From Amycolatopsis thermalba (GTDB lineage Bacteria; Actinomycetota; Actinomycetes; Mycobacteriales; Pseudonocardiaceae): a stretch of DNA of 64,000 bases. The notes beneath the pieces were generated by a model. The model ran no database searches and was not told the origin of the DNA. It saw only the letters and a program-made list of their open reading frames with translations. The position numbers were made by a program, and so were the translations under genes. Of this stretch, positions 51,825 through 63,892 are shown piece by piece. Numbering within the stretch: position 1 is the first letter of the stretch; every line of letters starts with the position of its first letter. The stretch spans positions 25,507 to 89,506 of the forward strand of contig NZ_PQHW01000013.1 in assembly GCF_003385215.1 (NCBI RefSeq). The letters are read 5' to 3'.

Positions 51825-52377
51825 CCCCATCAAGGGTTTCGGCGTCACGTTCGGCACGATGTTCAAGAAGGTGGCGACGGAGGAGTACCCGGAGATCGGC
51901 GCCCCGGCCGCGCCGCGCTACCACGGGCGGCACCAGCTCAACCGGCACCCGGACGGGCTGGAGAAGTGCGTCGGCTGCGAGTTGTGCGCGTGGGCGTGCC
52001 CGGCGGACGCGATCTTCGTCGAGGGCGGCGACAACACCGAGGACGCCCGGTACTCGCCCGGCGAGCGGTACGGCAAGGACTACCAGATCAACTACCTGAG
52101 GTGCATCGGCTGCGGCCTGTGCGTCGAGGCGTGCCCCACCCGCTCCCTGACGATGATCAACTTCTACGAGATGGCGGACGACGACCGCCAGAAGCTGATC
52201 TGGACCAAGGAGGACCTGCTGGCGCCGCTCCTGCCGGGTATGGAGCAACCCCCACACCCCATGCGCCTGGGCGACGACGAGCAGGACTACTACGTGCACG
52301 GCCCCGAACTGGCCCGCGGCAGAGGCGTCCCACCGGGCGAAACGGTAGAAACCTCCCGCGAGGAGGCAATCCAATGA
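51811..52377 (+). CDS. nuoI: NADH-quinone oxidoreductase subunit I
   Basis: 188 residues with two [4Fe-4S] ferredoxin motifs, [20 protein letters not shown] near 53 and [18 protein letters not shown] near 98. They pass electrons from NuoG to N2 in NuoB. The N-terminus [20 protein letters not shown] is the membrane-lying helix. ATG at 51811 after gggaaggaggg, overlapping nuoH by 14 bases in another frame. The stop overlaps a small ORF (atga). Confidence 0.97.
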   Translation: MGLFDPIKGFGVTFGTMFKKVATEEYPEIGAPAAPRYHGRHQLNRHPDGLEKCVGCELCAWACPADAIFVEGGDNTEDARYSPGERYGKDYQINYLRCIGCGLCVEACPTRSLTMINFYEMADDDRQKLIWTKEDLLAPLLPGMEQPPHPMRLGDDEQDYYVHGPELARGRGVPPGETVETSREEAIQ

Positions 52378-52532
52378 CCCCCCCGGCGTTGCCGGTCTCC
52401 GGTGACCAGTTGCCGCACCCGACCCCACCGGGTCGCGCCGACGGTCTCCACCGGGTGGTGGCGGTCAGGACGACATCCTCATCCGCAAGCCTCGGCCAGT
52501 GGCCGGGGGCCGTTCGAGGGGAGGTGCGGTGA
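52374..52532 (+). CDS. Small ORF coupled between nuoI and nuoJ, 52 aa
   Basis: The ATG overlaps the nuoI stop (atga), and its stop overlaps the nuoJ start (tgatg), so its length exactly bridges the only real gap in the operon. A Shine-Dalgarno (gaggagg) lies 8 bases before the ATG. The product reads [20 protein letters not shown], then [20 protein letters not shown] and [12 protein letters not shown]; there is no helix for the membrane and no metal motif. It may be translated mainly to carry ribosomes to nuoJ. I know no family. Confidence 0.5.
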   Translation: MTPPALPVSGDQLPHPTPPGRADGLHRVVAVRTTSSSASLGQWPGAVRGEVR

Positions 52533-53329
52533 TGGTGCTGGCACAGGCCGCCGAGGTGGTCTCCACCGGGGAGGCCATCGCGTTCTGGATTCTCGGTCCG
52601 GTGGCCCTTCTGGGCGCCCTCGGGCTCATCTTCGCGCGCAATGCGGTTCACTCGGCGCTCTTCCTGGCCCTCACGATGTTCTCGCTGGGCATCCTCTACA
52701 TGGTCCAGCGGGCGCCGTTCCTCGGGTTCACCCAGATCATCGTCTACACCGGCGCGATCATGATGCTGTTCCTGTTCGTGCTGATGCTCGTGGGCCGCGA
52801 GAGTTCCGACTCCGTCGTCGAGGTGCTGCGGGGGCAGCGCCTGTGGGGCGGCATCCTCGGCGTCGGCATCGCCGGGTTGATGGCCACCGCGCTCACCCGG
52901 GCACTCGCCAACGTCACCCCGGCGCCCGCGCCGGACGGCAACGCCGGTGGCCTCGGCCGCCTCATCTTCACCGACTACCTGTTCCCCTTCGAGCTCACCT
53001 CGGCGCTGCTGATCACCGCGGCGCTGGGAGCCATGGTGCTCGCCTTCACCGAGAAGCGCGGCCGCCGCTCGCAGAAGGAACTCGTCGAGGCCCGGTTCCG
53101 CGGCGAGTACGAACGCATTTCGCCCAAGCCGGGGCCCGGTGTGTTCGCCACCTCCCACTCGGTCACGACCCCCGCGATCCTGCCCGACGGCTCGGTCGCG
53201 CCCGAGTCGCTGTCCACGATCATCGAGTCCACGCCCACGGCCCGCCTCGAAGCCGAGCGCAAGCAGGTCGAGGGCACCGAACCGCAGCCCGACGCCCACG
53301 CGCTGGTCGGGAAGGGTGACGAGGAATGA
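52532..53329 (+). CDS. nuoJ: NADH-quinone oxidoreductase subunit J
   Basis: 265 residues. Five membrane helices in the first ~170 residues include [20 protein letters not shown] and [20 protein letters not shown], the kinked helix 3 signature. The C-terminal ~90 residues are a cytosolic, charged tail found in actinobacteria. ATG at 52532 after gaggggagg; it overlaps the small ORF stop. The stop overlaps nuoK by 4 bases. Confidence 0.95.
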   Translation: MVLAQAAEVVSTGEAIAFWILGPVALLGALGLIFARNAVHSALFLALTMFSLGILYMVQRAPFLGFTQIIVYTGAIMMLFLFVLMLVGRESSDSVVEVLRGQRLWGGILGVGIAGLMATALTRALANVTPAPAPDGNAGGLGRLIFTDYLFPFELTSALLITAALGAMVLAFTEKRGRRSQKELVEARFRGEYERISPKPGPGVFATSHSVTTPAILPDGSVAPESLSTIIESTPTARLEAERKQVEGTEPQPDAHALVGKGDEE

Positions 53330-53625
53330 CCCCCACCTACTACCTGCTGCTCTCGGCCCTGCTGTTCGCCATCGGCGCGGTCGGCGTGCTGGTGCGGCGC
53401 AACGCCATCGTCGTGTTCATGTGCATCGAGCTGATGCTCAACGCCGTGAACCTCTCCCTGGTCACGTTCTCCCGCATCAACGGCGGGCTCGACGGCCAGG
53501 TGATGGCGTTCTTCGTGATGGTCGTCGCCGCCGCGGAGGTCGTCGTCGGGCTGGCGATCATCATGGCCATCTTCCGGACCCGCCGGTCGGCCTCGGTCGA
53601 CGACACCAACCTGCTCAAGTACTAG
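53326..53625 (+). CDS. nuoK: NADH-quinone oxidoreductase subunit K
   Basis: 99 residues, three membrane helices. [20 protein letters not shown] carries the conserved proton-path Glu, and [20 protein letters not shown] the second. ATG overlaps nuoJ. Standard length for the family. Confidence 0.96.
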   Translation: MTPTYYLLLSALLFAIGAVGVLVRRNAIVVFMCIELMLNAVNLSLVTFSRINGGLDGQVMAFFVMVVAAAEVVVGLAIIMAIFRTRRSASVDDTNLLKY

Positions 53626-53635
53626 GAGCTCGAGA

Positions 53636-55531
53636 GTGATCGCATCATCGTGGCTGCTGGTCGCGTTCCCGGCCCTCGGCGCGTTCGTCCTGCTGGCCGG
53701 GGGCAGGCGCACCGACCGCTGGGGACACCTGCTCGGCTGCGCGACCGTCATCGCGTCGTTCGTGTACGGCCTGGTGCTGTTCTTCGGCAGCGACGGGCAC
53801 GTGACCGACACCAGGATGTTCACCTGGATCGGCGTCGGTGACCTCCAGATCGACTTCGGCCTGCGGATCGACGCGCTCTCGCTCGTCTTCATCCTGCTGA
53901 TCACCGGTGTGGGCGCGCTGATCCACATCTACTCGATCGGCTACATGAAAGAGGACGTCGCTCGGCGTCGATTTTTTGGCTACCTGAACCTCTTCGTGGC
54001 CTCCATGCTGGTTCTGGTGCTGGGCAACAACTTCGTGACGCTCTACCTCGGCTGGGAGGGCGTCGGCCTGGCGTCGTACCTGCTCATCGGCTGGTACTCG
54101 GACCGCCCGTCCGCGGCGACCGCCGCGAAGAAGGCGTTCCTGATGAACCGCGTCGGTGACGTCGGGCTCGCGCTCGCGATCTTCCTGATGTTCAAGTACC
54201 TCGGCACGGTCACCTACGCGGGCGTGTTCGACCGCATCGGCGACGCACCGCCGGCCGTGATCACCGCCATCGCGATCCTGCTGCTCCTCGGCGCGTGCGG
54301 TAAGTCCGGCCAGTTCCCGCTCCAGGCGTGGCTCCCGGACGCCATGGAAGGCCCGACCCCGGTGTCGGCCCTGATCCACGCCGCCACCATGGTCACCGCC
54401 GGCGTGTACCTGGTGGCGCGCGCCAACCCGATCTACAACGAGACCGAGACGGGCCGGCTGATCGTCACCCTCGTCGGCGCGATAACCCTGCTGATCGGGT
54501 GCATCATCGGCTGCGCCTACGACGACATCAAGAAGGTGCTCGCGTACTCGACGGTCAGCCAGATCGGCTACATGATGCTCGCCGTCGGGCTCGGGCCGTT
54601 CGGCTACGCGCTCGGCATCATGCACCTGCTCACGCACGGCTTCTTCAAGGCCGGTCTGTTCCTCGGCGCCGGGTCGGTCATGCACGGCATGAACGACGAG
54701 GTCGACATGCGCAAGTTCGGCGGCCTGTACCGGCACATGCCGATCACGTTCGTCACCTTCGGGCTCGGTTACCTGGCGCTCATCGGGTTCCCCTTCCTGT
54801 CGGGTTACTTCTCCAAGGACGCGATCATCGAGGCCGCCTTCGGTCAGGAGGGCTGGCGCGGCTGGGTGTTCGGCCTCGCCGCGATGCTCGGCGCCGCGCT
54901 GACCGCGTTCTACATGACCCGGCTGATGCTGCTCACCTTCTTCGGCAAGGAACGCTGGCGGGACCTGCGCACCGCCGAGGGCAAGGAGTTCCACCCGCAC
55001 GAGTCGCCGCCGGTGATGACCGCGCCGATGATCGTGCTGGCCATCGGCTCGCTCGGCGCCGGCGCGTTCTTCGCCCTCGGCGACCGCCTCGCCGAATGGC
55101 TCGCCCCGGCACTGGGTGAACTCGGCGAGGCCGAGCACACCGCGATCCCGCACGCGCTCATCCCGTGGATCACGGTCGCCCTGTCCGCGCTCGGCGTGCT
55201 GCTCGCCTGGCTCGTCGTCGGGCGCCGGGACACCCCGGTCGAGCGGCCGGAGAACGTCTCCGCCGTGGTCAAGGCGGCCCGCAAGGACCTGTACGGCAAC
55301 GCGGTCAACGAGGCACTGGTCGCGACCCCGGGCATGTGGCTCACCCGGTTCTCGGTCTACCTCGACAGCCGTGGCGTCGACGGCGCCGTCAACGGCCTGG
55401 CCGCCGCCCTCGGTGGCGGGTCCGGGAGGCTGCGCAGACTGCAGACCGGCTTCGTCCGCTCGTACGCCCTGTCGATGCTGGCCGGCTCGTTCGTCCTCGT
55501 CGCCGCACTGCTGATGGTGAGGTTCTCATGA
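53636..55531 (+). CDS. nuoL: NADH-quinone oxidoreductase subunit L
   Basis: 631 residues, the distal proton-pumping subunit, about fourteen helices plus the long lateral helix. [20 protein letters not shown] near 140 carries the pump Glu; [20 protein letters not shown] is the broken helix TM7 with its lysine; and [20 protein letters not shown] with the following [17 protein letters not shown] continue the antiporter signature. GTG at 53636 after aggagctcgag. The stop overlaps nuoM. Confidence 0.96.
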   Translation: MIASSWLLVAFPALGAFVLLAGGRRTDRWGHLLGCATVIASFVYGLVLFFGSDGHVTDTRMFTWIGVGDLQIDFGLRIDALSLVFILLITGVGALIHIYSIGYMKEDVARRRFFGYLNLFVASMLVLVLGNNFVTLYLGWEGVGLASYLLIGWYSDRPSAATAAKKAFLMNRVGDVGLALAIFLMFKYLGTVTYAGVFDRIGDAPPAVITAIAILLLLGACGKSGQFPLQAWLPDAMEGPTPVSALIHAATMVTAGVYLVARANPIYNETETGRLIVTLVGAITLLIGCIIGCAYDDIKKVLAYSTVSQIGYMMLAVGLGPFGYALGIMHLLTHGFFKAGLFLGAGSVMHGMNDEVDMRKFGGLYRHMPITFVTFGLGYLALIGFPFLSGYFSKDAIIEAAFGQEGWRGWVFGLAAMLGAALTAFYMTRLMLLTFFGKERWRDLRTAEGKEFHPHESPPVMTAPMIVLAIGSLGAGAFFALGDRLAEWLAPALGELGEAEHTAIPHALIPWITVALSALGVLLAWLVVGRRDTPVERPENVSAVVKAARKDLYGNAVNEALVATPGMWLTRFSVYLDSRGVDGAVNGLAAALGGGSGRLRRLQTGFVRSYALSMLAGSFVLVAALLMVRFS

Positions 55532-57078
55532 CCTGGGTACTGGCCCTCATCCTCTGGCCGCTGGTCGGCGCGTGCGTCGTCACCGGGCTGCGCCGCAACG
55601 ACCGGCTCGCCACCGTCGCCGCGGTGGTGTTCGCCCTCGTCGAGCTGGCGATGATCATCCCGACGTGGGCGACCTACCAGCCGGACGGCGCCCGCCTGCA
55701 GCACACCAGCTCGATGGACTGGATCCCGAGCTTCGGCGTGCACATCTCCTTCGGTATCGACGGCATCGCCCTGGTGATGATCGCCGTGATCGCGTTCCTG
55801 GTGCCGATCGTCATCGGCGCCCTGGGCACGGCGGACAAGCTGCCGCAGGACCGCAGCGCGGGTGGTTTCCTCGCGCTGATCCTGGTGCAGGAGGCCATCA
55901 CCGTCGCGGTGTTCGCCGCCACCGACGTGTTCCTGTTCTACGTGCTGTTCGAGATCATGCTGATCCCGATGTACTTCCTCATCGGCGGCTACGGCGGCGC
56001 GAACCGGCAGTACGCGGCGGTCAAGTTCTTCCTGTACTCCTTCCTCGGCGGTCTGATCATGCTGGCCTCGGCGATCGGGGCCTACTCGCTCGCCGCCGAC
56101 GAGCTGGGCAACGGCACCTTCGACTGGGCGACGCTGGTCACGGTGGTGCGGGACGCGCCCACGAGCACCCAGATCTGGCTGTTCCTCGGGTTCTTCCTGG
56201 CGTTCGCGATCAAGGCGCCGCTCGTGCCGTTCCACACCTGGCTGCCCGACGCGGCCGGTGAGGCGCCCATCGGCGTCGCCGTGCTGCTGGTCGGTGTGCT
56301 GGACAAGGTCGGCACGTTCGGTTTCCTGCGCTACTGCCTGCCGATGTTCCCCGAGGCGAGCAAGGACTTGGCGCCGCTGGTGCTGGTGCTCGCCGTGATC
56401 GGCGTGCTCTACGGCTCGATCCTCGCCGCCGGGCAACAGGACATGAAACGCTTCGTCGCCTACGTCTCGATCGCCCACTTCGGGTTCATCGCGCTGGGCA
56501 TCTTCGCCTTCACCCAGCAGGCGGCCGTCGGCGCGGTGACCTACATGCTCAACCACAGCCTCGCGACCGGCATGCTGATCGTGGTGCTGGGCCTGGTGAT
56601 CGCGCGCGGCGGATCCACCCGGATCTCCGACTACGGCGGCATGTTCAAGCTGACGCCACTACTCGGCGGCATGCTGCTCATCGCGGGTCTGTCCACTTTG
56701 TCCCTCCCGGGTACCAACTCGTTCGTCAGTGAGTTCCTGGTGCTGCTGGGCGCCTTCGAGACCCAGCCGGTGTTCGCGACCCTCGCGACCGTCGGCATGG
56801 TGCTCGCCGCGGCCTACGTGCTCTGGCTGTACCAGCGCCTGATGACCGGCCCGGTGCGGGGGACCGCGCTGGTCGGCGCCGGGGGCGGCCCGGGCACCGC
56901 GATCGCCCCCGAGCTGGGCGCCCGGAAGACGATCCGGGAGCTCGGCGGCCGGGAGCTGGCGGTCCTGGTGCCGATGGTCGTGCTGATCATCGGGCTCGGC
57001 TTCTTCCCCCAACCCGTGCTGGACACGGTGACCCCGTCGGTCGACGCGACGCTTTCCGCACTCAACGGAGGCCAGTGA
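55528..57078 (+). CDS. nuoM: NADH-quinone oxidoreductase subunit M
   Basis: 516 residues, an Mrp-type antiporter-like proton pump, about fourteen helices. [20 protein letters not shown] carries the pump Glu, [20 protein letters not shown] the central lysine helix, and [20 protein letters not shown] the second signature. ATG at 55528 overlaps the nuoL stop by 4 bases. Confidence 0.96.
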   Translation: MTWVLALILWPLVGACVVTGLRRNDRLATVAAVVFALVELAMIIPTWATYQPDGARLQHTSSMDWIPSFGVHISFGIDGIALVMIAVIAFLVPIVIGALGTADKLPQDRSAGGFLALILVQEAITVAVFAATDVFLFYVLFEIMLIPMYFLIGGYGGANRQYAAVKFFLYSFLGGLIMLASAIGAYSLAADELGNGTFDWATLVTVVRDAPTSTQIWLFLGFFLAFAIKAPLVPFHTWLPDAAGEAPIGVAVLLVGVLDKVGTFGFLRYCLPMFPEASKDLAPLVLVLAVIGVLYGSILAAGQQDMKRFVAYVSIAHFGFIALGIFAFTQQAAVGAVTYMLNHSLATGMLIVVLGLVIARGGSTRISDYGGMFKLTPLLGGMLLIAGLSTLSLPGTNSFVSEFLVLLGAFETQPVFATLATVGMVLAAAYVLWLYQRLMTGPVRGTALVGAGGGPGTAIAPELGARKTIRELGGRELAVLVPMVVLIIGLGFFPQPVLDTVTPSVDATLSALNGGQ

Positions 57079-57079
57079 A

Positions 57080-58642
57080 ATGCTCGGGATTCTGGCCCAG
57101 CAAGGGCAAATCACCGCACCGCAGATCGCGTACGACGCGATTCTGCCGGTGCTGATCGTGCTCGGCGCGGCGTGCGTCAGCGTGCTGTTCGAGGCGTTCC
57201 TGCCCCGGCACATGCGGTGGCCGTCGCAGGTGTTGCTCAGCCTGACCGGGCTGGCCGCCGCCGGCGTCGCGCTGGCCGTGTACGTCAGCGGTTCGCCGGT
57301 CAAGGGGCTGACCACCCTCAGCGGCGCGGTGTCGGTCGACAAGCCCGCCTTGTTCCTGTGGGGCACCCTGCTCGCCCTCGCGCTGCCCGCGATCCTGCTG
57401 ATCGCGGACCGCTCGGTGGAGCCGGGCGGCGCCTTCGTGGCGCAGGCCGCCATCCGGCCGGGCACGGTGCAGGACCGGGCCCAGGTCGGCTCGACCGGGA
57501 TGCAGACCGAGGTCTTCCCGCTGGCGCTGTTCGCGCTGGGCGGGATGATGACGTTCTGCGCGGCCAACGACCTGCTCACCATGTTCATCGCGCTCGAGGT
57601 GCTGAGCCTGCCGCTGTACCTGATGTGCGGACTGGCCCGGCGCCGGCGCCTGTTGTCGCAAGAGGCGGCGGTCAAGTACTTCCTCCTCGGGGCGTTCTCG
57701 TCGGCGTTCTTCCTCTACGGGCTCGCGTTGCTGTACGGCTACGCGGGTTCGGTCAAGCTGGCCGACATCGCCAATGCCGCGGCCGGCTCGGACCGTTCGG
57801 ACATGCTGCTGTTCGCGGGCATGGGCCTCCTCGTGGTCGGGTTGCTGTTCAAGGGTTCGGTCGGCCCGTTCCACACCTGGACACCGGACGTCTACCAGGG
57901 CGCGCCGACCCCGGTCACCGGGTTCATGGCGGCCTGCACCAAGGTCGCCGCGTTCGGCGGCATCCTGCGCGTGCTGACCGTCGGGTTCGAGTCGACCAGC
58001 TGGGAGTGGCGCGGCGTGCTGTGGGCGGTCGCGATCATCTCCATGGCGATCGGCGCCGTGCTCGGCCTCACCCAGACCGACGTCAAGCGCATGATCGCCT
58101 ACTCGTCCATCGCGCACGCCGGCTTCCTGCTCGTCGGCACGCTCGCGATGACCGACCAGGGCCTGTCCGGCACGCTGTTCTACCTGCTGGCCTACGGCTT
58201 CACCACGCTCGCCGCGTTCGGGGTGGTCTCGCTCGTGCGTGACGCCAAGGGCGAGGCCACGCACCTGTCGGCGTGGGCCGGCCTGGCCAAGCGGTCGCCC
58301 GTGCTGGCCGGGGTGTTCACCTTCCTCCTGCTCGCTCTGGCCGGGATCCCGCTCACCAGCGGGTTCGTCGGCAAGTTCGTCGTGTTCTCGGCGGCGCTGC
58401 GGGACGGCATGGCGCCGCTGGTGGTGATCGCGCTGGTGTTCAGCGCCGTCGCGGCGTTCTTCTACCTGCGGGTGGTCGTGCTGATGTACTTCAGCAAGCC
58501 GGCCCCCGACGGCCCGACGGTGACGGTGCCGGGCGCGTTCACCACGGCGGCGATCACGCTCGGCGTGATCATCACCCTGCTGCTCGGTGTCGCCCCCGCC
58601 TTCGCGCTCGACTGGGCGGGAGCGGGCGCCTTCGCCTTCTGA
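57080..58642 (+). CDS. nuoN: NADH-quinone oxidoreductase subunit N
   Basis: 520 residues, third antiporter-like subunit of the membrane arm. MFIALEVLSLPLYLMCGLAR carries the pump Glu. LFKGSVGPFHTWTPDVYQGA with VTGFMAACTKVAAFGG follows, then VKRMIAYSSIAHAGFLLVGT. ATG at 57080 one base after the nuoM stop, with aacggagg upstream. It closes the operon; a strong hairpin follows 14 bases after the stop. Confidence 0.96.
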   Translation: MLGILAQQGQITAPQIAYDAILPVLIVLGAACVSVLFEAFLPRHMRWPSQVLLSLTGLAAAGVALAVYVSGSPVKGLTTLSGAVSVDKPALFLWGTLLALALPAILLIADRSVEPGGAFVAQAAIRPGTVQDRAQVGSTGMQTEVFPLALFALGGMMTFCAANDLLTMFIALEVLSLPLYLMCGLARRRRLLSQEAAVKYFLLGAFSSAFFLYGLALLYGYAGSVKLADIANAAAGSDRSDMLLFAGMGLLVVGLLFKGSVGPFHTWTPDVYQGAPTPVTGFMAACTKVAAFGGILRVLTVGFESTSWEWRGVLWAVAIISMAIGAVLGLTQTDVKRMIAYSSIAHAGFLLVGTLAMTDQGLSGTLFYLLAYGFTTLAAFGVVSLVRDAKGEATHLSAWAGLAKRSPVLAGVFTFLLLALAGIPLTSGFVGKFVVFSAALRDGMAPLVVIALVFSAVAAFFYLRVVVLMYFSKPAPDGPTVTVPGAFTTAAITLGVIITLLLGVAPAFALDWAGAGAFAF

Positions 58643-58656
58643 CGACCACGCTGTTC

Positions 58657-58695
58657 GGAAGTGCCCTTCGCCCATCCCGGGCGGAGGGCACTTCC
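58657..58695 (+). terminator. Hairpin terminator of the nuo operon
   Basis: Arms 58657-58673 (ggaagtgcccttcgccc) and 58679-58695 (gggcggagggcacttcc) form a 17-bp stem with one T-G wobble around a 5-base loop (atccc). It starts 14 bases after the nuoN stop. There is no T-run, common in this group. Confidence 0.85.
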
Positions 58696-58705
58696 GCGTT
58701 TCGGG

Positions 58706-58872
58706 TCAGGTCGTATCCAGCGCTCGCACCACGTCCGGATAGGAACACGTGTGCCGGTGTACTTCGGCGCAGTGGCAGGGTTGGTTGTGCGCTAGGCGCA
58801 TCGGGCTTGTGTCGGTGTCGGCGGGCCAGTCCGCGCTCGTGCGCCTCCGCTCGAGCTTGATGCTGCCGGGGC
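58706..58872 (-). pseudogene. Frameshifted duplicate of the small Cys/His-rich gene
   Basis: The minus strand carries a diverged copy of the gene at 58890-59114. The last part reads RLAHNQPCHCAEVHRHTCSY then PDVVRALDTT-stop, in the same register as the intact gene. A single extra base just before the ATG of MRLAHN (acaagcccgatg against gcaagctgatg) throws the upstream part (HERGLARRHRHK) into another frame. No start codon joins both halves. It is a dead copy or a 5'-truncated relic about 185 bases downstream of its source. Confidence 0.65.
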
Positions 58873-58889
58873 ACCTCCGGCGTGGTTGA

Positions 58890-59114
58890 TCAACCCGAGT
58901 CGGCCGTTGTGCGGGTGGGATTCAGCGCGTGCACTACGTCGGGGTGGGAACACGTGTGTCGGTGTACTTCGGTGCAGTGGCAGGGTTTGTTGTGTGCCAG
59001 GCGCATCAGCTTGCGCAGGTGCCGCCGGGCCAGTCCGTGCTCGCGTGCCTCTGCCAGGGCCAGGTGGGTGGTCTGGTTGCGGGTGCGGCGGCCGGGCAGG
59101 GTCTGTTCGGTCAT
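58890..59114 (-). CDS. Small Cys/His-rich protein, 74 aa, function unknown
   Basis: Residues read MTEQTLPGRRTRNQTTHLAL, a charged AEAREHGLARRHLRKLMRLA helix, and then HNKPCHCTEVHRHTCSHPDV. The last block has CHC, HRH and C in 12 residues, a possible metal site. The ATG at 59114 is preceded by aaaggag at 8 bases on the minus strand. A degenerate copy lies next to it at 58706-58872, and the Cys/His block is its best preserved part. The family is unknown to me. Confidence 0.7.
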   Translation of the reverse strand: MTEQTLPGRRTRNQTTHLALAEAREHGLARRHLRKLMRLAHNKPCHCTEVHRHTCSHPDVVHALNPTRTTADSG

Positions 59115-59266
59115 TTCTCGAGGCTCCTTTCGGGAGGGATGTCTCGAGCATGCCCGGTGTGGCGACGGAGTGGGAAACAGAACGAGATTCTGTGGATGGT
59201 TGAGGGCGATGTGGACAAGTCGCGTGGGTTTTCCCGCCGGGGTGGCGTTTTTGTCGGATGCGTGTG

Positions 59267-61219
<1,953 letters not shown>

Positions 61220-61348
61220 TCACCCGATGGTGTGGGGCGGGTTGTCACGCGCATCACCGGAGTGGTTCGCAGAGGGCGCACGAACGCCCCGGGTGCAGCC
61301 ATTACGCTGGTGAGGACCGGTCAGTGAAGTGCGGAGAGGGCGGACAAC

Positions 61349-62374
61349 GTGTCAGTGCGGCACCGGGGTAGCACGATCGAGGAGCTGCGCGGGAGCGTGG
61401 GCCTGCGGATCGCCGACGAGCAGCTGCTGCGCACGCTGGCCGCTGGCCTGGACGACGTCGAGAAGCTGCTGCGCGACACCGCGCGCAGCGAGGTGCAGGC
61501 CGTCCACGACGCCGCGTCGCACCTGGTCGAGGCGGGTGGCAAACGTTTTCGTCCGCTGCTGACCCTGCTCGCGGGCGAGTTCGGCGAGGGCAACCACTCC
61601 GACGTCGTGATCGCCGCGGCGGCCGTCGAGCTGGTGCACCTGGCCACGCTGTACCACGACGACGTGATGGACGAGGCGACGATGCGGCGCGGCGCGCCCA
61701 GCGTCAACGCCCGCTGGACCAACAGCATCGCCATCCTGACCGGCGACTTCCTGTTCGCGCACGCCTCGCGGCTGGTGTCCGACCTGGGCACCGATGCCGC
61801 CCGCATCCTCGCCGAGACGTTCAGCGAGCTGGTCACCGGGCAGATGCGGGAGACCGTCGGGCCGGGCGAGGGCGAGGACCCGGTGGACCACTACCTCACC
61901 GTGATCGCGCAGAAGACCGGATCGCTGATCGCCACCTCCGGCCGGTTCGGTGCGATGGTGTCCGGCGCCAAGCCCGACGCGATCCTCGCGATGCAGCGGT
62001 TCGGCGAGATCATCGGCACCGCGTTCCAGATCTCCGACGACATCATCGACATCGCCTCGCCGTCGCACGAGTCCGGCAAGACGCCGGGCACCGACCTGCG
62101 GGAAGGCGTGCGCACGCTGCCGATGCTGTACGCGCTGGCCGACCCGGACACCGAGCCGCGGCTGGTCGAGCTGCTGGCCGGGCCGATCACCGACGACGAG
62201 CTGGTCGAGGAGGCCCTGACCCTGCTCCGGGCGTCCACCGGCCTGGACCGCGCCATGGTCACCCTGTCGGACTACGCTCAGCGGGCGAGGACCGAGCTGG
62301 CTCCGCTGCCGGCCGGGCCCGCGAGGGACGCGTGCGAGTCCGTCGCGGACTACCTCGTCGCGCGGACGCGGTAA
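61349..62374 (+). CDS. Polyprenyl diphosphate synthase (GrcC1-like)
   Basis: 341 residues, trans-isoprenyl diphosphate synthase. The first Asp-rich motif is LYHDDVMDEATMRRG near 97-111, and the second is FQISDDIIDIASPSHESGKT near 226. GGKRFRPLLTLLAG binds IPP. Small residues before the first motif (VHLATL) suggest a long chain product, which MenA would use for the menaquinone side chain. GTG at 61349 after ggagaggg. It corresponds to Rv0562, next to menJ in mycobacteria; here the nuo operon lies between. Confidence 0.93.
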   Translation: MSVRHRGSTIEELRGSVGLRIADEQLLRTLAAGLDDVEKLLRDTARSEVQAVHDAASHLVEAGGKRFRPLLTLLAGEFGEGNHSDVVIAAAAVELVHLATLYHDDVMDEATMRRGAPSVNARWTNSIAILTGDFLFAHASRLVSDLGTDAARILAETFSELVTGQMRETVGPGEGEDPVDHYLTVIAQKTGSLIATSGRFGAMVSGAKPDAILAMQRFGEIIGTAFQISDDIIDIASPSHESGKTPGTDLREGVRTLPMLYALADPDTEPRLVELLAGPITDDELVEEALTLLRASTGLDRAMVTLSDYAQRARTELAPLPAGPARDACESVADYLVARTR

Positions 62375-62458
62375 AGATCGCGTCGGCGCGTCATGCGCGG
62401 GCCGTCGCGGCGTCACTGAGAGTGGTAACCGCGCGGTAGGAAAGGAAGGGCAGCACGG

Positions 62459-63847
62459 ATGTCCATTTTCGGACAGGTCTGGCTGTGGAGCGCGGCGGCA
62501 TTCGTGGTCGGGGTGCTGCTGACCTGGTTGTTCCTGGCCCGGCCCGCTCAGGCGAGAAGCCGGCACCTGGAGCGCAGGCTCCTCGCCGCGCAGAGCGCGC
62601 CCGCCGCGCAGCCGACGCGCACGATGGAGCGCGAGCCGGTGTCGGCGCCGGTCGCGCGGAAGGAACCGGCGGAGACTCCCGGCTCGGAGGAGCACCACGC
62701 GCGGCCGTCCTGGCTGGAGCGCGACAGCCTCGCCGGACGGTCGCCCGGGTACCAGCCGGGGTCCGAGATCGACGACGACTCGCTGTTCGAGCCGGAGGAG
62801 CCGCAGGCCGGCGCGACGACGGTCTTCAACGCGTTCGGCCGCGAGCCGGACGACGCCGCCGAGCGCGGGGCGCTGTACGTGGGCGAGCACGCGCGGGGTG
62901 ACGCTGGCTCGGAGCCCGCGCGGGGTGCGCGGCACTCGCGGCCGGAGGCCGACGCCGGGATCGCCGGGGTGGCCGAGCCGGACCAGGCGGCTGGGCACGG
63001 TCCGGTGGGCGGAGCCGAGCAGGGCCGGGGTTCGGTGTTCTCGCAGTCGAGTGCGGCGGGTTTCGAGCCGGGGCAGGTCGGCGGCGCGGTCGACCGGGAC
63101 GAGGCGGCTGCCGGGCGTGGCTCGTTGTTCGAGCAGGCGCAGGTTGGCGGCGCGGTTGACCGGGACGAGGCGGCTGCCGGGCGTGGCTCGTTGTTCGAGC
63201 AGGCGGGGGTCGAGCAGGAGCAGTCGGCTGGGCGTGCGTCGCTGTTCGACGGTGGGGAGGCTGCCGGGCGCGGCTCGTTGTTCCAGCAGGACCCGCCCGG
63301 GCTGGAGGAGGCTCCCGAGCCGGAGCGGGGGTCGTTGTTCGATCCCGATCATGCTCCCGAGCCGCAGCGGATGCAGGAGTCCGGGTCGGCCTTCACGCCG
63401 TTCGCCCCGGCGGAACCGGAGCCGCCGGCTTACGCGTTCGGGGCCGGGGAGCCGGAGCAGCCCGCCGACGAGGAGACCGCCACCGAGACCACCCAGGTCC
63501 TGCCCAAGCGGCAGCCGCGGCGGTCCGCGCACGCCTTCGACCCGCCGCAGCCCTCGATGCGGACCGTCGAACGGCGTGAGCCGATCCGGCCCGAGGAGGG
63601 TGGCCGCAGCGGGTCGCTGTTCGAGCCGACGCCGCGGGAGAGCTCCGTGCCGCCGGGGCCGTTCGGCCCGGGATCGGCGATGCCGCGGCCCGGTGGCGGT
63701 AAGCCGTCGGAGGAGTTCACGGTCAAGGCGAGCGTGACCGCGCTGCGGTACTGCACCGAGGACTCGCCGCAGTACAACCGCATGGTGGCGGAGGTGTGGT
63801 TCCGCACGGCGGACGACGCGGAGCGGGTCGGGTTCCGGCCGCTCTAG
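62459..63847 (+). CDS. Membrane-anchored protein with nine GSLF-type motifs and a conserved C-terminal domain
   Basis: 462 residues. One N-terminal helix (8-28), a basic patch (QARSRHLERR), then about 380 residues of acidic, disordered-looking linker with xSLF motifs at 107, 191, 221, 243, 260, 272, 291, 309 and 385 (mostly RGSLFEQ or RGSLFDP; two are SVF and SAF). Residues 207-250 contain a 22-codon tandem duplication (VGGAVDRDEAAAGRGSLFEQ). The last 45 residues, VKASVTALRYCTEDSPQYNR then AEVWFRTADDAERVGFRPL, resemble the small domain called sunset in ArfC-like proteins, from memory. ATG at 62459 after aaaggaaggg. Function unknown; it looks like a scaffold that recruits several copies of a partner. 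Confidence 0.75.
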   Translation: MSIFGQVWLWSAAAFVVGVLLTWLFLARPAQARSRHLERRLLAAQSAPAAQPTRTMEREPVSAPVARKEPAETPGSEEHHARPSWLERDSLAGRSPGYQPGSEIDDDSLFEPEEPQAGATTVFNAFGREPDDAAERGALYVGEHARGDAGSEPARGARHSRPEADAGIAGVAEPDQAAGHGPVGGAEQGRGSVFSQSSAAGFEPGQVGGAVDRDEAAAGRGSLFEQAQVGGAVDRDEAAAGRGSLFEQAGVEQEQSAGRASLFDGGEAAGRGSLFQQDPPGLEEAPEPERGSLFDPDHAPEPQRMQESGSAFTPFAPAEPEPPAYAFGAGEPEQPADEETATETTQVLPKRQPRRSAHAFDPPQPSMRTVERREPIRPEEGGRSGSLFEPTPRESSVPPGPFGPGSAMPRPGGGKPSEEFTVKASVTALRYCTEDSPQYNRMVAEVWFRTADDAERVGFRPL

Positions 63848-63861
63848 CGACAAGCGAAAAG

Positions 63862-63892
63862 GCCCCGCACGGAACGCCGTGCGGGGCTTTTT
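63862..63892 (+). terminator. Rho-independent terminator after the GSLF-repeat gene
   Basis: Arms gccccgcacgg (63862-63872) and ccgtgcggggc (63877-63887) form a perfect 11-bp stem with loop aacg, followed by TTTTTC and preceded by GAAAAGG. It starts 14 bases after the stop. This is the only classical T-run terminator in the window. Confidence 0.93.

Noticed and set aside
59115..59266. Gene or RNA between the small Cys/His gene and the MFS gene
   Set aside because: The spacer has only the ribosome site of the small gene and short direct text; no frame or fold is supported.
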